Below, in pieces: positions 35,288 through 43,865 of a DNA stretch of 64,000 nucleotides. Location: contig CALXBC010000002.1 in NCBI GenBank assembly GCA_944386455.1, forward strand, positions 62,001-126,000. Direction: 5' to 3'. The notes below the pieces were generated by a model that had not been told where the DNA came from, did not search any database, and saw only the letters and a program-made list of their open reading frames with translations. Positions within the stretch are counted from its first letter, which is position 1. Each line of letters starts with the position of its first letter. The position numbers were made by a program, and so were the translations under genes. This stretch comes from an uncultured Clostridia bacterium (GTDB lineage Bacteria; Bacillota; Clostridia; Oscillospirales; Ruminococcaceae).

Positions 35288-36259
35288 ATGAACCGTTATC
35301 TGGGACATCCGAGCCAGCTTTATGGAGTAGAAGAACACCGCCTGGTCGGCGGCAAAGGGGATGGAATGCGGCTGTTTGAGATCCGCAACGGAAGAGGACT
35401 GGAGCTGACGGTCTCGGCTGACCGTTGTGCCGATATTGCCCGTCTGACCTTCAAGGGTGATAATATGGGATATTTTGCCCCGTCCGGTTATGTTTCTCCG
35501 GCATATTATGACCGCGAGGGGGACGGATTTTTGAAATCCTTTACCGCGGGTTTTCTTGCCACATGCGGCCTGACAACGGTCGGCCCGCCGGATGAGGATG
35601 ACGGAGAACAGCTGCCAATGCATGGAACAATTGGAAACTGCCCTGCCGAAAGCATCTATGCTGTTACAGATGAGGATGCGATCCGTCTGCATGCGGTAAT
35701 CAACCCGTCTTCTTTGTTTGGAGAAAAACTGGTACTGTATCGGGAAATCATCTGTTCACTTGACCGTAACTGCTTTGAAATAGTGGATACCGTTCGCAAT
35801 GAGGGGGACAAAGTCTCTCCGCTGATGATCCTGTATCACATGAACATGGGATACCCGCTGCTGGACGAAAACGCAGAGCTTTTGATCCCTTCCGATCATG
35901 TGAAACCCCGGGATGCCCGCGCACAAGAGGGGCTTGACAGCTGGGACAAGCTGCTGCCGCCGCAGGAAGGCTTTGCCGAGCAATGCTATTATCATACCTA
36001 TGACGGAGAAAAGGGGGCTGCCCAGATATACAATCCCACAATCGGGAAAGGGCTGCGCATCACGTTTGACACAAAAGAACTTTGCTTCCTGACAGAATGG
36101 AAGCAAATGGGGGTGCGGGACTATGTACTCGGCCTGGAGCCTGGAAATTGCAGCCCTGACGGGAGAAAAGCTATGCGGGCGCAGAATAAGCTGCAAATTT
36201 TGGAGCCTGGCGCAGAAGCAACATTTCATGTATCAGTGGAGATGCTGGAAGAACGGTAA
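35288..36259 (+). CDS. aldose 1-epimerase family protein (DUF4432 type)
   Basis: A 323-residue beta-sandwich enzyme of the galactose-mutarotase superfamily. Motifs are FEIRNGRGLELTVSADRCADIARLTFKGDN near residue 30, FTAGFLATCGLTTVGPPDEDD near residue 85, PMHGTIGNCPAE (His) near residue 111, LYHMNMGYPLLDENAEL and YVLGLEPGNCSPDGRK near the end. The DUF4432 branch includes sugar-lyase and epimerase enzymes, so the exact substrate is unknown. The ATG at 35288 has an AGAGAGGAAATG site and replaces a longer unlikely frame. It ends at the strong palindrome 36265-36304. Confidence 0.87.
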   Translation: MNRYLGHPSQLYGVEEHRLVGGKGDGMRLFEIRNGRGLELTVSADRCADIARLTFKGDNMGYFAPSGYVSPAYYDREGDGFLKSFTAGFLATCGLTTVGPPDEDDGEQLPMHGTIGNCPAESIYAVTDEDAIRLHAVINPSSLFGEKLVLYREIICSLDRNCFEIVDTVRNEGDKVSPLMILYHMNMGYPLLDENAELLIPSDHVKPRDARAQEGLDSWDKLLPPQEGFAEQCYYHTYDGEKGAAQIYNPTIGKGLRITFDTKELCFLTEWKQMGVRDYVLGLEPGNCSPDGRKAMRAQNKLQILEPGAEATFHVSVEMLEER

Positions 36260-36264
36260 AAATG

Positions 36265-36304
36265 AAGCAACGGCCCGGAGTGCATGCACTCCGGGCCGTT
36301 GCTT
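36265..36304. terminator. bidirectional terminator
   Basis: Perfect 20-bp palindrome AAGCAACGGCCCGGAGTGCA and its complement, between convergent genes. Short T-rich tails follow. Confidence 0.85.
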
Positions 36305-36312
36305 CTGCTGTT

Positions 36313-36669
36313 TTAGACAGTTTTAACTGCCTCGGCATATTGCTTTAAAATTTCAGCCGCATATTTCAGTTGTCTGGCATTCAAATTTTTCAGCCGGACG
36401 GTGATCTGTTCCAGCTCATCATCCGGAGAATCGTGGCTGAGATCCAGCAAATAATCGGCCGACAGCCCCAAAATCAGACAAAGCTCCCGCAGGGTGGAAA
36501 GTGATACTCCCGTGACACCGCTTTCTACATCCGCCAAAAAGCGGGCACTGACATTTGCCCGTTCTGCCAGCTGCTCTCTTGTCAGACGCTGCCCCAGCCG
36601 GGCTTTTTTCACACGATCTCCTAAAACAACATTGATTTCTTTCCTGTTTTCCAATTGCGCCAAAACCAT
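36313..36669 (-). CDS. XRE-family transcriptional regulator
   Basis: A 118-residue Cro/CI-type helix-turn-helix protein. The HTH spans about residues 17-72 (LGDRVKKARLGQRLTREQLAERANVSARFLADVESG, then LSTLRELCLILGLSADYLL). A C-terminal helix of about 35 residues probably dimerises. It is divergent from the small membrane protein at 36836. The gap between them has a promoter with a TATGAT/ATCATA dyad that could be its operator. Confidence 0.88.
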   Translation of the reverse strand: MVLAQLENRKEINVVLGDRVKKARLGQRLTREQLAERANVSARFLADVESGVTGVSLSTLRELCLILGLSADYLLDLSHDSPDDELEQITVRLKNLNARQLKYAAEILKQYAEAVKTV

Positions 36670-36735
36670 CGCCCCCCGCCTGTTACTTCAATTATAGTAT
36701 GGGGCAGCTCATCATAAAATGAATCAATAACGGTA

Positions 36736-36764
36736 TTGACATATGATGTAATAACGTGTATCAT
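36736..36764 (+). promoter_or_regulatory. promoter and possible operator before the small membrane protein
   Basis: -35 TTGACA (36736-36741), 17-bp spacer, -10 TATCAT (36759-36764). The inverted repeat TATGAT (36742-36747) / ATCATA (36760-36765) lies across it, which suits binding by the divergent XRE regulator. Confidence 0.6.
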
Positions 36765-36835
36765 AAAGTGGAATCCTGTCGCAGCCTCGATCATGTAACA
36801 AGAAATATATTTTGCAGGAAAGGAGCGATATCAGG

Positions 36836-37093
36836 ATGAAAAAAATGGATTCCGCTGATTTTTGGGAACAGCTGCGCTTTTTTCCTTCTATTGCAAAGGC
36901 GGCTTTGTTTATGATTGCAGGAGTGTGCTCGTTGTTGGGGTTGTTTTTTGGTCTGCTGACCGGACGGTCGGGATATCAGGACAGCAAAAAGACGGCGCAT
37001 TTGGTTCTGTTGATTTCCGGCGTTTCTTTTTTCATATGGTCAGGTATTTTGATTCTGATTCTCTTTTTCCGCGGCATCTGTATGATTTTATAA
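36836..37093 (+). CDS. small two-helix membrane protein
   Basis: An 85-residue protein with a charged N-terminus and two hydrophobic helices (about 22-43 and 55-80) separated by TGRSGYQDSKKTAH. The start ATG at 36836 follows GGAAAGGAG. I do not recognise a family. The divergent XRE regulator and the well-formed promoter suggest a regulated gene. Confidence 0.65.
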   Translation: MKKMDSADFWEQLRFFPSIAKAALFMIAGVCSLLGLFFGLLTGRSGYQDSKKTAHLVLLISGVSFFIWSGILILILFFRGICMIL

Positions 37094-37132
37094 ACAAAAA
37101 GCAGCTGTCTGCCGACGACTGCCTGGTGCTGA

Positions 37133-37753
37133 CTACTTTAATCCGTTGATTGCCTGCTGCAAGGCTTCCAGAAACTTCGCGGCATGTCCGCCGTCCATCT
37201 GCGTATGGTGAAACTGAAAAGAGAGCGGCAGCTTTGTTTTGAACAGCTTCTTTCGGTATCTGCCCCAGATGACAAAGGGGTTCTGATAAAATCCCGCATA
37301 AAGATTGACCGCTCCGTCGATTTCGGTTTCGACCAGCGCTGAAGTGCCGATCACCATATATTCATCGCCCAGATTATATGGTTCACACGAGTCATATACC
37401 TGGCGGGTCAGTCTGAGATAGTCCTGCTTAAAGCGTTCCAGGTCTGTGGAAAACGGGAGATCACAGGTGCTGATCCCGCCGTTTCGGGCTGCAACAACTG
37501 TGTTTACAGCAAGCGCATCATATTGCATCAGTTGGTCACCGACAGGAAGCAGATAAAATTCTTCTATTTGCGAAGCCGCTTTGCCGATACACCAGCACAT
37601 CAGCATATTCAGCTTTTCGTGATGCTTCCGGCTGAATTTTATCAGATTTGTGATATCCAGAGTCTTTATCAGAGTCACCATTGGCATCGGTGCTTTCATC
37701 CAAAGTGCAAACGCCGCTGCCCGTTTGGTCTGTTTGGGATCGATCTTTCTCAT
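37133..37753 (-). CDS. chloramphenicol acetyltransferase-like protein
   Basis: A 206-residue CAT-fold protein. The catalytic motif appears as FQFHHTQMDGGHAAKFLE near the C-terminus, with the second His as the general base. Other CAT-like segments are MLMCWCIGKAA and FVIWGRYRKK. Classical chloramphenicol enzymes have an SxPW segment near residue 145 that is replaced here by GTSALVETEI, so the acceptor may differ and resistance should not be assumed. It is a single gene convergent with the small membrane protein gene. Confidence 0.82.
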   Translation of the reverse strand: MRKIDPKQTKRAAAFALWMKAPMPMVTLIKTLDITNLIKFSRKHHEKLNMLMCWCIGKAASQIEEFYLLPVGDQLMQYDALAVNTVVAARNGGISTCDLPFSTDLERFKQDYLRLTRQVYDSCEPYNLGDEYMVIGTSALVETEIDGAVNLYAGFYQNPFVIWGRYRKKLFKTKLPLSFQFHHTQMDGGHAAKFLEALQQAINGLK

Positions 37754-37853
37754 ACTGGATTCTCCTTTTTCGTATTTGGTTCCTATGCAGCCTTTATTTT
37801 ATCATATGTCTGTCATGCTGTCATCTCGTTTCTGAAATTTTTTCAGCCAGATA

Positions 37854-37882
37854 TTGACAAATTAATATTGTTGTGATATTAT
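37854..37882 (+). promoter_or_regulatory. promoter of the SPFH gene
   Basis: -35 TTGACA (37854-37859), 17-bp spacer, -10 TATTAT (37877-37882). Confidence 0.8.
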
Positions 37883-37913
37883 TTTGATATCATAATTCAA
37901 AGGAGAAATCACA

Positions 37914-38933
37914 ATGCAGGAAAAGGTATTGGGAAAACGAAAAAATGGGATGGCATTTTTATTGTTGTTCAGCGTTTTATATCTGGCCGCAATCGGCGGG
38001 GTGGTGCTGGCGAGTTTTATGATTGAGAAGAACGTCTGGTCTGCCGTGCTGCTGTTTTGCAGTATTTTGTGGCTGGCGATCGGCTGGGCGCCATTCCTGG
38101 GGCTGAAGGTGCTGAAACCGCAGGAAGCACTGGTGCTGACCCTGTTTGGAAAATATGTGGGGACGTTGAAAGGCGACGGCTTTTATTTTGTCAATCCGTT
38201 TTGTACCGCGGTAAATCCGGCCGCCAAAACCAAGCTCAGTCAAAGCGGAGATGTGGACGGCGGCAGCAAGCCGCTTGTGCTCAACGCCGGTCAGGCCGCG
38301 CTGAATACGGAGATGGTCAGCAATAAGATCTCATTAAAGATCATGACCTTGAACAACAGCCGCCAAAAGATCAACGACTGTCTGGGCAATCCCGTTGAAA
38401 TCGGGATCGCCGTGATGTGGCGGGTAGTGGATACTGCCAAAGCGGTGTTTCATGTGGACAATTATAAGGAATACCTGTCTTTGCAATGCGACAGCGCAGT
38501 GCGAAATATTGTGCGTATTTATCCTTATGATGTGGCGCCGAATGTTGACACCACCGGGGACGGTGTGGCGGATGAGGGCAGTCTGCGCGGGTCCAGCGAG
38601 GTCGTTGCTTCCCGCATTCGGGACGAGATTCAGCAGAAGGTTACGGAAGCGGGGCTGGAAATTCTGGAAGCACGGATCACCTATCTGGCTTATGCGCCTG
38701 AGATTGCAGCCGTCATGCTCCAGAGACAGCAGGCATCTGCAATCATCGACGCGAGAAAAATGATTGTGGACGGAGCGGTCGGTATGGTAGAGATGGCACT
38801 GGAACGGCTGAATGAAAATCATACCATTACGCTGGATGAGGAACGGAAAGCGGCTATGGTATCAAACCTGCTGGTAGTTCTCTGCGGGAATCACGACGCA
38901 CAGCCTGTCGTCAATTCCGGGAGCCTGTACTGA
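37914..38933 (+). CDS. SPFH (Band 7) domain membrane protein
   Basis: A 339-residue flotillin/stomatin-like protein. Two N-terminal membrane helices (about residues 12-60) are followed by the SPFH domain (LKPQEALVLTLFGKYVGTLKGDGFYFVNPFC, near 66). A coiled region with ITYLAYAPEIAAVMLQRQQASAIIDARK follows, typical of the family. SPFH proteins form ring-like scaffolds in membranes. The next gene begins after 1 nt and encodes a ribbon-helix-helix protein, a recurring pair in Firmicutes whose joint role is unclear. Confidence 0.92.
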   Translation: MQEKVLGKRKNGMAFLLLFSVLYLAAIGGVVLASFMIEKNVWSAVLLFCSILWLAIGWAPFLGLKVLKPQEALVLTLFGKYVGTLKGDGFYFVNPFCTAVNPAAKTKLSQSGDVDGGSKPLVLNAGQAALNTEMVSNKISLKIMTLNNSRQKINDCLGNPVEIGIAVMWRVVDTAKAVFHVDNYKEYLSLQCDSAVRNIVRIYPYDVAPNVDTTGDGVADEGSLRGSSEVVASRIRDEIQQKVTEAGLEILEARITYLAYAPEIAAVMLQRQQASAIIDARKMIVDGAVGMVEMALERLNENHTITLDEERKAAMVSNLLVVLCGNHDAQPVVNSGSLY

Positions 38934-38934
38934 T

Positions 38935-39138
38935 ATGGCGGATAACCAGAAAAAGCAAATACCGCTCCGCCTTTCTGCCAAGCTGTATAACCAGATTGCG
39001 GCCTGGGCTGAAGACGATTTCCGTTCCGTCAACGGCCAGATCGAATATCTGCTGTCTGAGTGTGTCCGTCAGAGAAAAAAGAATGGGAAATATGTCTCGG
39101 ATGAGCTGGATCAGCCGCTGGATATTGAAATTGACTAA
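38935..39138 (+). CDS. Arc/ribbon-helix-helix-like small protein
   Basis: A 67-residue protein with a ribbon-helix-helix pattern: strand KQIPLRLSAKLYNQI, helix AAWAEDDFRSVNGQIEYLLSECVRQRKK. Its gene follows the SPFH gene by a single nucleotide, so it is co-translated. It could be a DNA-binding regulator of this operon, or an adaptor with an RHH fold. No toxin gene is beside it. Confidence 0.8.
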   Translation: MADNQKKQIPLRLSAKLYNQIAAWAEDDFRSVNGQIEYLLSECVRQRKKNGKYVSDELDQPLDIEID

Positions 39139-39157
39139 ATTTATTGATGCAGGAGAA

Positions 39158-39931
39158 ATGGACGGTATGAAATTGGAAGCTGCGTTTGATACTGTTTGCC
39201 ACGAATATGATAAATGGCGTCCGGGCTACCCTGCTGCCCTGTATAAAGATATTTTTACGGTCAAAGAGCTGGGCGGCAGCAGCCGCGCGCTCGAAATCGG
39301 ATGCGGCACCGGACAGGCAACGCAGCCGATTTTGGAAACAGGCTGTGCGCTGACGGCGGTTGAACCGGGAAAGCATATGGCGGCGTTTATCGCTCAAAAA
39401 TTCCATGCCTGGTCCAATTTTATGGTACAGAACATGGCGTTTCAGGATTATGATGCTCCCACAGACTGCTTTGACTTGATTTATTCTGCTTCTGCCTTTC
39501 ATTGGATTCCGGAGGAAACAGGATATCTCAAAGTATTGGCGCTGCTGAAAAGCGGAGGCGTATTCGCACGGTTCGCCAACCATCCGCAGCGGAACTGGCA
39601 GGATGCGCTCGGAAAAGCCGTTCAAAGGATTTACGCTGTTTATCTGCCAGGCTCATCCCCCAGCAGCTACGGGGAGCAGGATGCAAAGGAACGCGCCGAA
39701 CTGGCAGAAAAATATGGGTTTATCAATATCGGCTGCAAGCTGTACCACCGTACCCGTACCTTTACCGCCAAAGAGTATGTATCATTGCTTGGAACCTATT
39801 CTGACCATATTGCCATGGAAGAACGGAAAAGACAGGCCTTTTTTGCAGAAATCCAGCAGGTGATATTGTCATTTGACAACCAGATCACCCTGTATGATAC
39901 CATTGATTTGGAACTTGCCCGAAAACCATAA
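39158..39931 (+). CDS. class I SAM-dependent methyltransferase
   Basis: A 257-residue methyltransferase of the Methyltransf_11/25 kind. Motif I is ALEIGCGTGQATQPILETG (about residues 44-62), followed by LTAVEPGKHMAAFI. The post-II region has FDLIYSASAFHWIPEETGYLKVLALLKSGGVFA. The start ATG at 39158 directly follows GCAGGAGAA. A longer frame overlapping the previous gene is not convincing. The substrate is unknown. The gene ends at a hairpin that is duplicated on the far side of a repeat. Confidence 0.88.
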   Translation: MDGMKLEAAFDTVCHEYDKWRPGYPAALYKDIFTVKELGGSSRALEIGCGTGQATQPILETGCALTAVEPGKHMAAFIAQKFHAWSNFMVQNMAFQDYDAPTDCFDLIYSASAFHWIPEETGYLKVLALLKSGGVFARFANHPQRNWQDALGKAVQRIYAVYLPGSSPSSYGEQDAKERAELAEKYGFINIGCKLYHRTRTFTAKEYVSLLGTYSDHIAMEERKRQAFFAEIQQVILSFDNQITLYDTIDLELARKP

Positions 39932-39934
39932 AAG

Positions 39935-39963
39935 AAAGGCGGAAGCGTCATGCTTCCGCCTTT
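39935..39963. terminator. terminator hairpin, first copy (flanks repeat B)
   Basis: AAAGGCGGAAGC / GCTTCCGCCTTT stem with loop GTCAT. The same 29-nt hairpin, with one loop change, is found again at 40269-40297. Confidence 0.85.
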
Positions 39964-40268
39964 GAGCGTGTCGAGAAAATCGATACGCTCTCGAGGGACA
40001 AACACAATCACAGCGGCAAAGCCTTGTTCTGTGTTTTTCCCCCGACTCCCCCTCTTTTCCAGTCAAAAACGATTCGCCGAATCGTTTTTGACGGACACCT
40101 CTCCGCTCGCGGCCGTATGTCATGGCCGCGCTGCCGCTGCTGCGGCAGTCGCATCGAGGTGCTGTGCAAAGCCAATAACAAATCCCGCAGTTTGTCGGGA
40201 CTGCTCCGGCGGCGCATGTCCGCCTGCGTGACGATTTTTTTGTTTTTTACCCTTTTTTCGACAGACTA
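39964..40268 (+). repeat. structured intergenic repeat, copy B
   Basis: About 305 nt, colinear with copy A (1076-1378). Relative to A, paired changes keep the hairpins. The arms around AAAAACGATTCG change from TCC/GGA to GTC/GAC, and a later stem changes from GTTGCC/GGCAAC to CTGCCGC/GCGGCAG. The ends are GAGCGTGTCGA and TTTTTCGACAGACT. It lies between convergent genes and is bracketed by two copies of one terminator hairpin. Confidence 0.9.
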
Positions 40269-40297
40269 AAAGGCGGAAGCGTTATGCTTCCGCCTTT
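40269..40297. terminator. terminator hairpin, second copy (flanks repeat B)
   Basis: Same hairpin as 39935-39963 with loop GTTAT. It ends the nfnB transcript from the minus strand. Confidence 0.85.
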
Positions 40298-40304
40298 CTC
40301 TGCT

Positions 40305-41693
40305 TTATTTTTTCTGTAAGTATTCATCGATTGCCTTGGCCGCATGTTTTCCTGCGCCCATTGCGAGAATAACAGTGGCGGCGCCGGTTACCGCATCTCC
40401 GCCCGCATAAACGCCCTCGCGGGAAGTCAGGCCGCTTTCATCCTGGGTGATGATACAGCCGTGGCTGTTGGTTTCCAGATTTTTGGTGGTGTTGCGAATC
40501 AGCGGATTGGGAGAAGTACCGATCGACATGACCACACAGTCGGTGTCCAGCGTGAAATCCGATCCCGGGATTACCACAGGCCGGCGGCGCCCCGATGCGT
40601 CAGGCTCTCCCAGTTCCATCCTCACGCACTTCATTCCTGCCACAAAGCCCTTATCATCGCCTAAAATTTCCGTCGGATTGGTCAGCACATGGAAGTCGAT
40701 CCCTTCCTCCTTCGCATGCTCGATCTCCTCCACACGCGCCGGCATCTCGGCCTCAGAACGGCGGTATACGATGCTGACCTTCTCCGCTCCCAGCCGTTTC
40801 GCACAGCGGGCTGCATCCATGGCCACATTTCCGCCGCCGACCACGGCAACGTGACGGGCGTGCTCGACAGGCGTGTCGCTTCCGTCCCGGTAGGCCTTCA
40901 TCAGGTTGACACGGGTCAAAAACTCGTTGGCGGAGTAAACGCCCTTCAGGTTTTCCCCCGGGATATTCATAAACCGCGGCAGTCCTGCCCCTGTTCCGAT
41001 AAAGACAGCCTGATAACCGTCTTCAAACAGCTCGTCGATCGACAGGATCTTGCCGATGACCATATTGGTCTCAATATCCACGCCCAGCTTTTTGAGGTTA
41101 TCCACCTCGGCTGCGACGATCTCCTTCGGCAGACGGAACTGCGGAATGCCATACACCAAAACGCCGCCGGCCGTGTGCAGTGCTTCAAACACCGTGACCT
41201 TGTAGCCCTTTTTGGCCAGATCGCCCGCACAGGTGAGCCCCGACGGACCGGCACCGATCACAGCCACCTTTTTGCCGTTTGATTCCGGCGCCTTGATTTC
41301 CGTTTTGCTGTGCTGCATATGATAATCCGCAACAAACCGTTCCAAACGCCCGATCGCTACCGGTTCGCCCTTGATGCCGCGGACGCATTTGGATTCGCAT
41401 TGGGTTTCCTGCGGACAGACGCGGCCGCAGACAGCGGGAAGAGAACTGGACTGACTCAGAATTTCATAAGCGCCTTCCATATCCTGCTCTTTGATTTTTG
41501 CAATAAAGGCAGGAATATCGATCGCAACCGGACATCCGCCGACACAGGGCTTGTTCTTGCAGTTTAAGCAGCGGTTTGCCTCATCGACTGCCTGTTCGAG
41601 GGTATAACCAAGCGCCACCTCTTCAAAGTTGTGGCTTCTGACCTCAGGATCCTGGGTCGGCATGGGATTCTTTTTCAAAGACATATTCGGCAT
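40305..41693 (-). CDS. nfnB: NADH-dependent ferredoxin:NADP+ oxidoreductase large subunit (or glutamate synthase small subunit)
   Basis: A 462-residue flavoprotein of the glutamate-synthase small-subunit family. The N-terminus holds 4Fe-4S ligands (CLNCKNKPCVGGCPVAIDIP and CGRVCPQETQCESKCV). Two nucleotide-binding domains follow: KVAVIGAGPSGLTCAGDLAKKGYKVTVFEA near residue 148, and VAVVGGGNVAMDAARCAKRLG near residue 285. The C-terminal FAD block is EGVYAGGDAVTGAATVILAMGAGKHAA. The gene lies 2 nt after a gene for a dihydroorotate-dehydrogenase-type electron transfer protein, and no gltB is near. That pairing points to NfnAB, which bifurcates electrons between NADPH, NAD and ferredoxin. A role as GltD cannot be excluded. 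Confidence 0.88.
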   Translation of the reverse strand: MPNMSLKKNPMPTQDPEVRSHNFEEVALGYTLEQAVDEANRCLNCKNKPCVGGCPVAIDIPAFIAKIKEQDMEGAYEILSQSSSLPAVCGRVCPQETQCESKCVRGIKGEPVAIGRLERFVADYHMQHSKTEIKAPESNGKKVAVIGAGPSGLTCAGDLAKKGYKVTVFEALHTAGGVLVYGIPQFRLPKEIVAAEVDNLKKLGVDIETNMVIGKILSIDELFEDGYQAVFIGTGAGLPRFMNIPGENLKGVYSANEFLTRVNLMKAYRDGSDTPVEHARHVAVVGGGNVAMDAARCAKRLGAEKVSIVYRRSEAEMPARVEEIEHAKEEGIDFHVLTNPTEILGDDKGFVAGMKCVRMELGEPDASGRRRPVVIPGSDFTLDTDCVVMSIGTSPNPLIRNTTKNLETNSHGCIITQDESGLTSREGVYAGGDAVTGAATVILAMGAGKHAAKAIDEYLQKK

Positions 41694-41695
41694 GG

Positions 41696-42538
41696 TTATT
41701 TCACCTCTTTCTGAAACAGGTTGCAGGTTTCTTCGTATTTGTGGCGTTCAAAATCCTTGTACATGGTAGAACGCGCCATAGCTTCATCAAAATCAACCAA
41801 ATGACCGTCAAAGTCGGGACCGTCCACGCAGGCGAATTTGGTTTCACCGCCGACCGTCAGACGGCAGCCGCCGCACATCCCGGTCCCGTCGATCATAATC
41901 GGATTCATGCTGACCACGGTTTTGATATTGTGTTCCTTTGTCAGCTTACATACGAATTTCATCATGATCAGCGGCCCGATCGCAATGACCTCATCGTACT
42001 GCTCGCCCGCCTCGATCAGCTTTTTCAGCGCATCGGTAACCAGTCCTTTTTCTCCGTAGGAGCCGTCGTCAGTCATCATGACAAACTTCTGGCTGACTGC
42101 TTTGAATTCCTCTTCCAAAATCACCAGATCATGATTGCGGAAGCCAACAATGGAGTGGACTTCGGCACCAAGCTCGTGCAGCTTTTTCGCGATGGGATAC
42201 GCGATCGCACATCCGACGCCGCCGCCGATGACAGCGACCTTTTTCAAGCCCTCTACATGGGAAGGCGTCCCCAGCGGGCCGACAAAATCATGCAGACAGT
42301 CGCCCTCTTCCAGATGGTTGAGCTTTTCGGTGGTTGCGCCCACGATCTGGAAAATGATGGTGACCGTGCCTTTTTCACGGTCATAGTCCGCAACGGTCAA
42401 CGGAATCCGTTCGCCGTTTTCATCGACGCGGAGAATGATGAACTGTCCCGGTTCCGCCTTTTTGGCAACCAGCGGCGCATCGATCTCCATCAGGGTAACT
42501 GTGGGGTTCAGCCTCTTTTTTCTACGAATTTCATACAT
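41696..42538 (-). CDS. nfnA: NADH-dependent ferredoxin:NADP+ oxidoreductase small subunit
   Basis: A 280-residue ferredoxin-NADP-reductase-like protein. An FAD domain (EPGQFIILRVDENGERIPLTVAD, near residue 31) is followed by an NAD domain (KKVAVIGGGVGCAIAYPIAKKLHELGAEV, near residue 100). The C-terminal Cys residues that bind 2Fe-2S appear in GTGMCGGCRLTVGGETKFACVDGPDFDGH. The same family includes PyrK and sulfide dehydrogenase beta subunits. Coupling to the large subunit 2 nt downstream decides for NfnA. The enzyme would link the hydrogenase and fermentative dehydrogenases elsewhere in this window. Confidence 0.88.
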   Translation of the reverse strand: MYEIRRKKRLNPTVTLMEIDAPLVAKKAEPGQFIILRVDENGERIPLTVADYDREKGTVTIIFQIVGATTEKLNHLEEGDCLHDFVGPLGTPSHVEGLKKVAVIGGGVGCAIAYPIAKKLHELGAEVHSIVGFRNHDLVILEEEFKAVSQKFVMMTDDGSYGEKGLVTDALKKLIEAGEQYDEVIAIGPLIMMKFVCKLTKEHNIKTVVSMNPIMIDGTGMCGGCRLTVGGETKFACVDGPDFDGHLVDFDEAMARSTMYKDFERHKYEETCNLFQKEVK

Positions 42539-42587
42539 AGGCTTTCAAATCCTTTCCAAAAAGTTCCATCTGTTATCAAACGCAGCT

Positions 42588-42621
42588 GTACCCGATGGCA
42601 GAAAGATCCGCCGTCGGGTAC
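42588..42621. other. hairpin between alcohol dehydrogenase and nfnA
   Basis: Arms GTACCCGA-TGGC / GCCG-TCGGGTAC with a 10-nt loop. No T tract follows, so partial termination or an nfn leader structure is possible. Confidence 0.5.
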
Positions 42622-42639
42622 AAGAAAAGCGTATGGAGA

Positions 42640-43821
42640 TTAAAACTCTACTTTTGTGCCATAATAAGTACAGCTCAAAAGTTTTTCCATCTCTTTCGGT
42701 GTGATCGCTCTCGGATTAGAGCCGGTGCAGGCGTCTCCGACTGCATTGGCAGCGATTTCCGGCAGCTTTTCCAGGAATTCTTTTTCCTCAACACCGAAAT
42801 CCTTCAGTGTCTTGGGAATATTCAGTTTTACGTTGTAATCGTCGATCTTGGCAATCAATGCTTCAACCAGCTCGTCATCACTGTTCCCCGTCAGGCCGAC
42901 TGATGCAGCAATCGCAGCATACCGTTTTTTCGCGGTTTCATCCTTCGCGTTGTATTGGATGACATAGGGCAGGTAAATCGCATTGGCACAGCCATGCGGA
43001 ATATGACCGGTGCTGAAGGCGGCGCCGGTTTTGTGCGCCATCGAGTGTACGATGCCCAGCAACGCATTGGAGAACGCCATGCCGGCCAGACACTGCGCAT
43101 AGTGCATCTGTTCTCTTGCCTTCATGTCGCCGTTGTAGGAATCGACCAGATACTCAAACACCATCGAAATTGCTTTCAGTGCGAGCGGATCGGTAAAGGG
43201 AGAATTGAGGGTGGAAACATATGCCTCGATCGCATGGGTCAAAGCGTCCATTCCGGTATGCGCGGTCAGCTTCGGCGGCATGGTTTCCGCCAGATCGGGA
43301 TCTACGATAGCCACATCCGGCGTGATATTGAAGTCAGCCAGCGGATATTTGATCCCTTTCTGATAGTCGGTAATAACGGAGAAAGCAGTGACCTCGGTCG
43401 CAGTACCGGATGTAGACGGAATTGCGAGGAATTTTGCTTTCTGACGCAGGGTCGGGAATGCAAACGGGGTAATCAGGTCTTCAAATTTGGTATCCGGATA
43501 CTCGTAAAACGCCCACATTGCTTTTGCGGCATCGATCGGAGAACCGCCGCCGATCGCTACGATCCAGTCAGGCTCAAATTCGCGCATTGCGGCAGCGCCC
43601 TTCATCACAGTCTCAACAGAGGGATCCGGCTCCACGCCTTCAAACAGACGGGTTTCAATCCCTGCCTCGTGCAGGTTGTTCACCACCTTGTCCAAGAAGC
43701 CAAAGCGCTTCATGGAACCGCCGCCGGTTACAATAATTGCTTTTTTGCCTTTCAGGGTCTTGAGCTCGTCCAAAGTGCCCTTTCCGTAATAGATATCACG
43801 CGGTAAAGTAAATCTTGCCAT
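42640..43821 (-). CDS. iron-containing alcohol dehydrogenase
   Basis: A 393-residue group III (iron-type) dehydrogenase that reduces aldehydes or ketones with NAD(P)H. The nucleotide-binding region has KKAIIVTGGGSMKRFGF and WIVAIGGGSPIDAAKAMW. Metal ligands lie in TGMDALTHAIEAYVS, HSMAHKTGAAFSTGHIPHGCANAIYLPYVI (His residues) and nearby. The ATG at 43821 has GGAGG eight bases upstream. Earlier ATGs lie in the promoter region. A consensus promoter and a Rex-like operator stand upstream, so the gene is probably induced when NADH accumulates. The physiological substrate is not known. Confidence 0.93.
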   Translation of the reverse strand: MARFTLPRDIYYGKGTLDELKTLKGKKAIIVTGGGSMKRFGFLDKVVNNLHEAGIETRLFEGVEPDPSVETVMKGAAAMREFEPDWIVAIGGGSPIDAAKAMWAFYEYPDTKFEDLITPFAFPTLRQKAKFLAIPSTSGTATEVTAFSVITDYQKGIKYPLADFNITPDVAIVDPDLAETMPPKLTAHTGMDALTHAIEAYVSTLNSPFTDPLALKAISMVFEYLVDSYNGDMKAREQMHYAQCLAGMAFSNALLGIVHSMAHKTGAAFSTGHIPHGCANAIYLPYVIQYNAKDETAKKRYAAIAASVGLTGNSDDELVEALIAKIDDYNVKLNIPKTLKDFGVEEKEFLEKLPEIAANAVGDACTGSNPRAITPKEMEKLLSCTYYGTKVEF

Positions 43822-43865
43822 TTTCCATACCTCCATACTTTTATCAAGATAAGTCGCGATAAACA

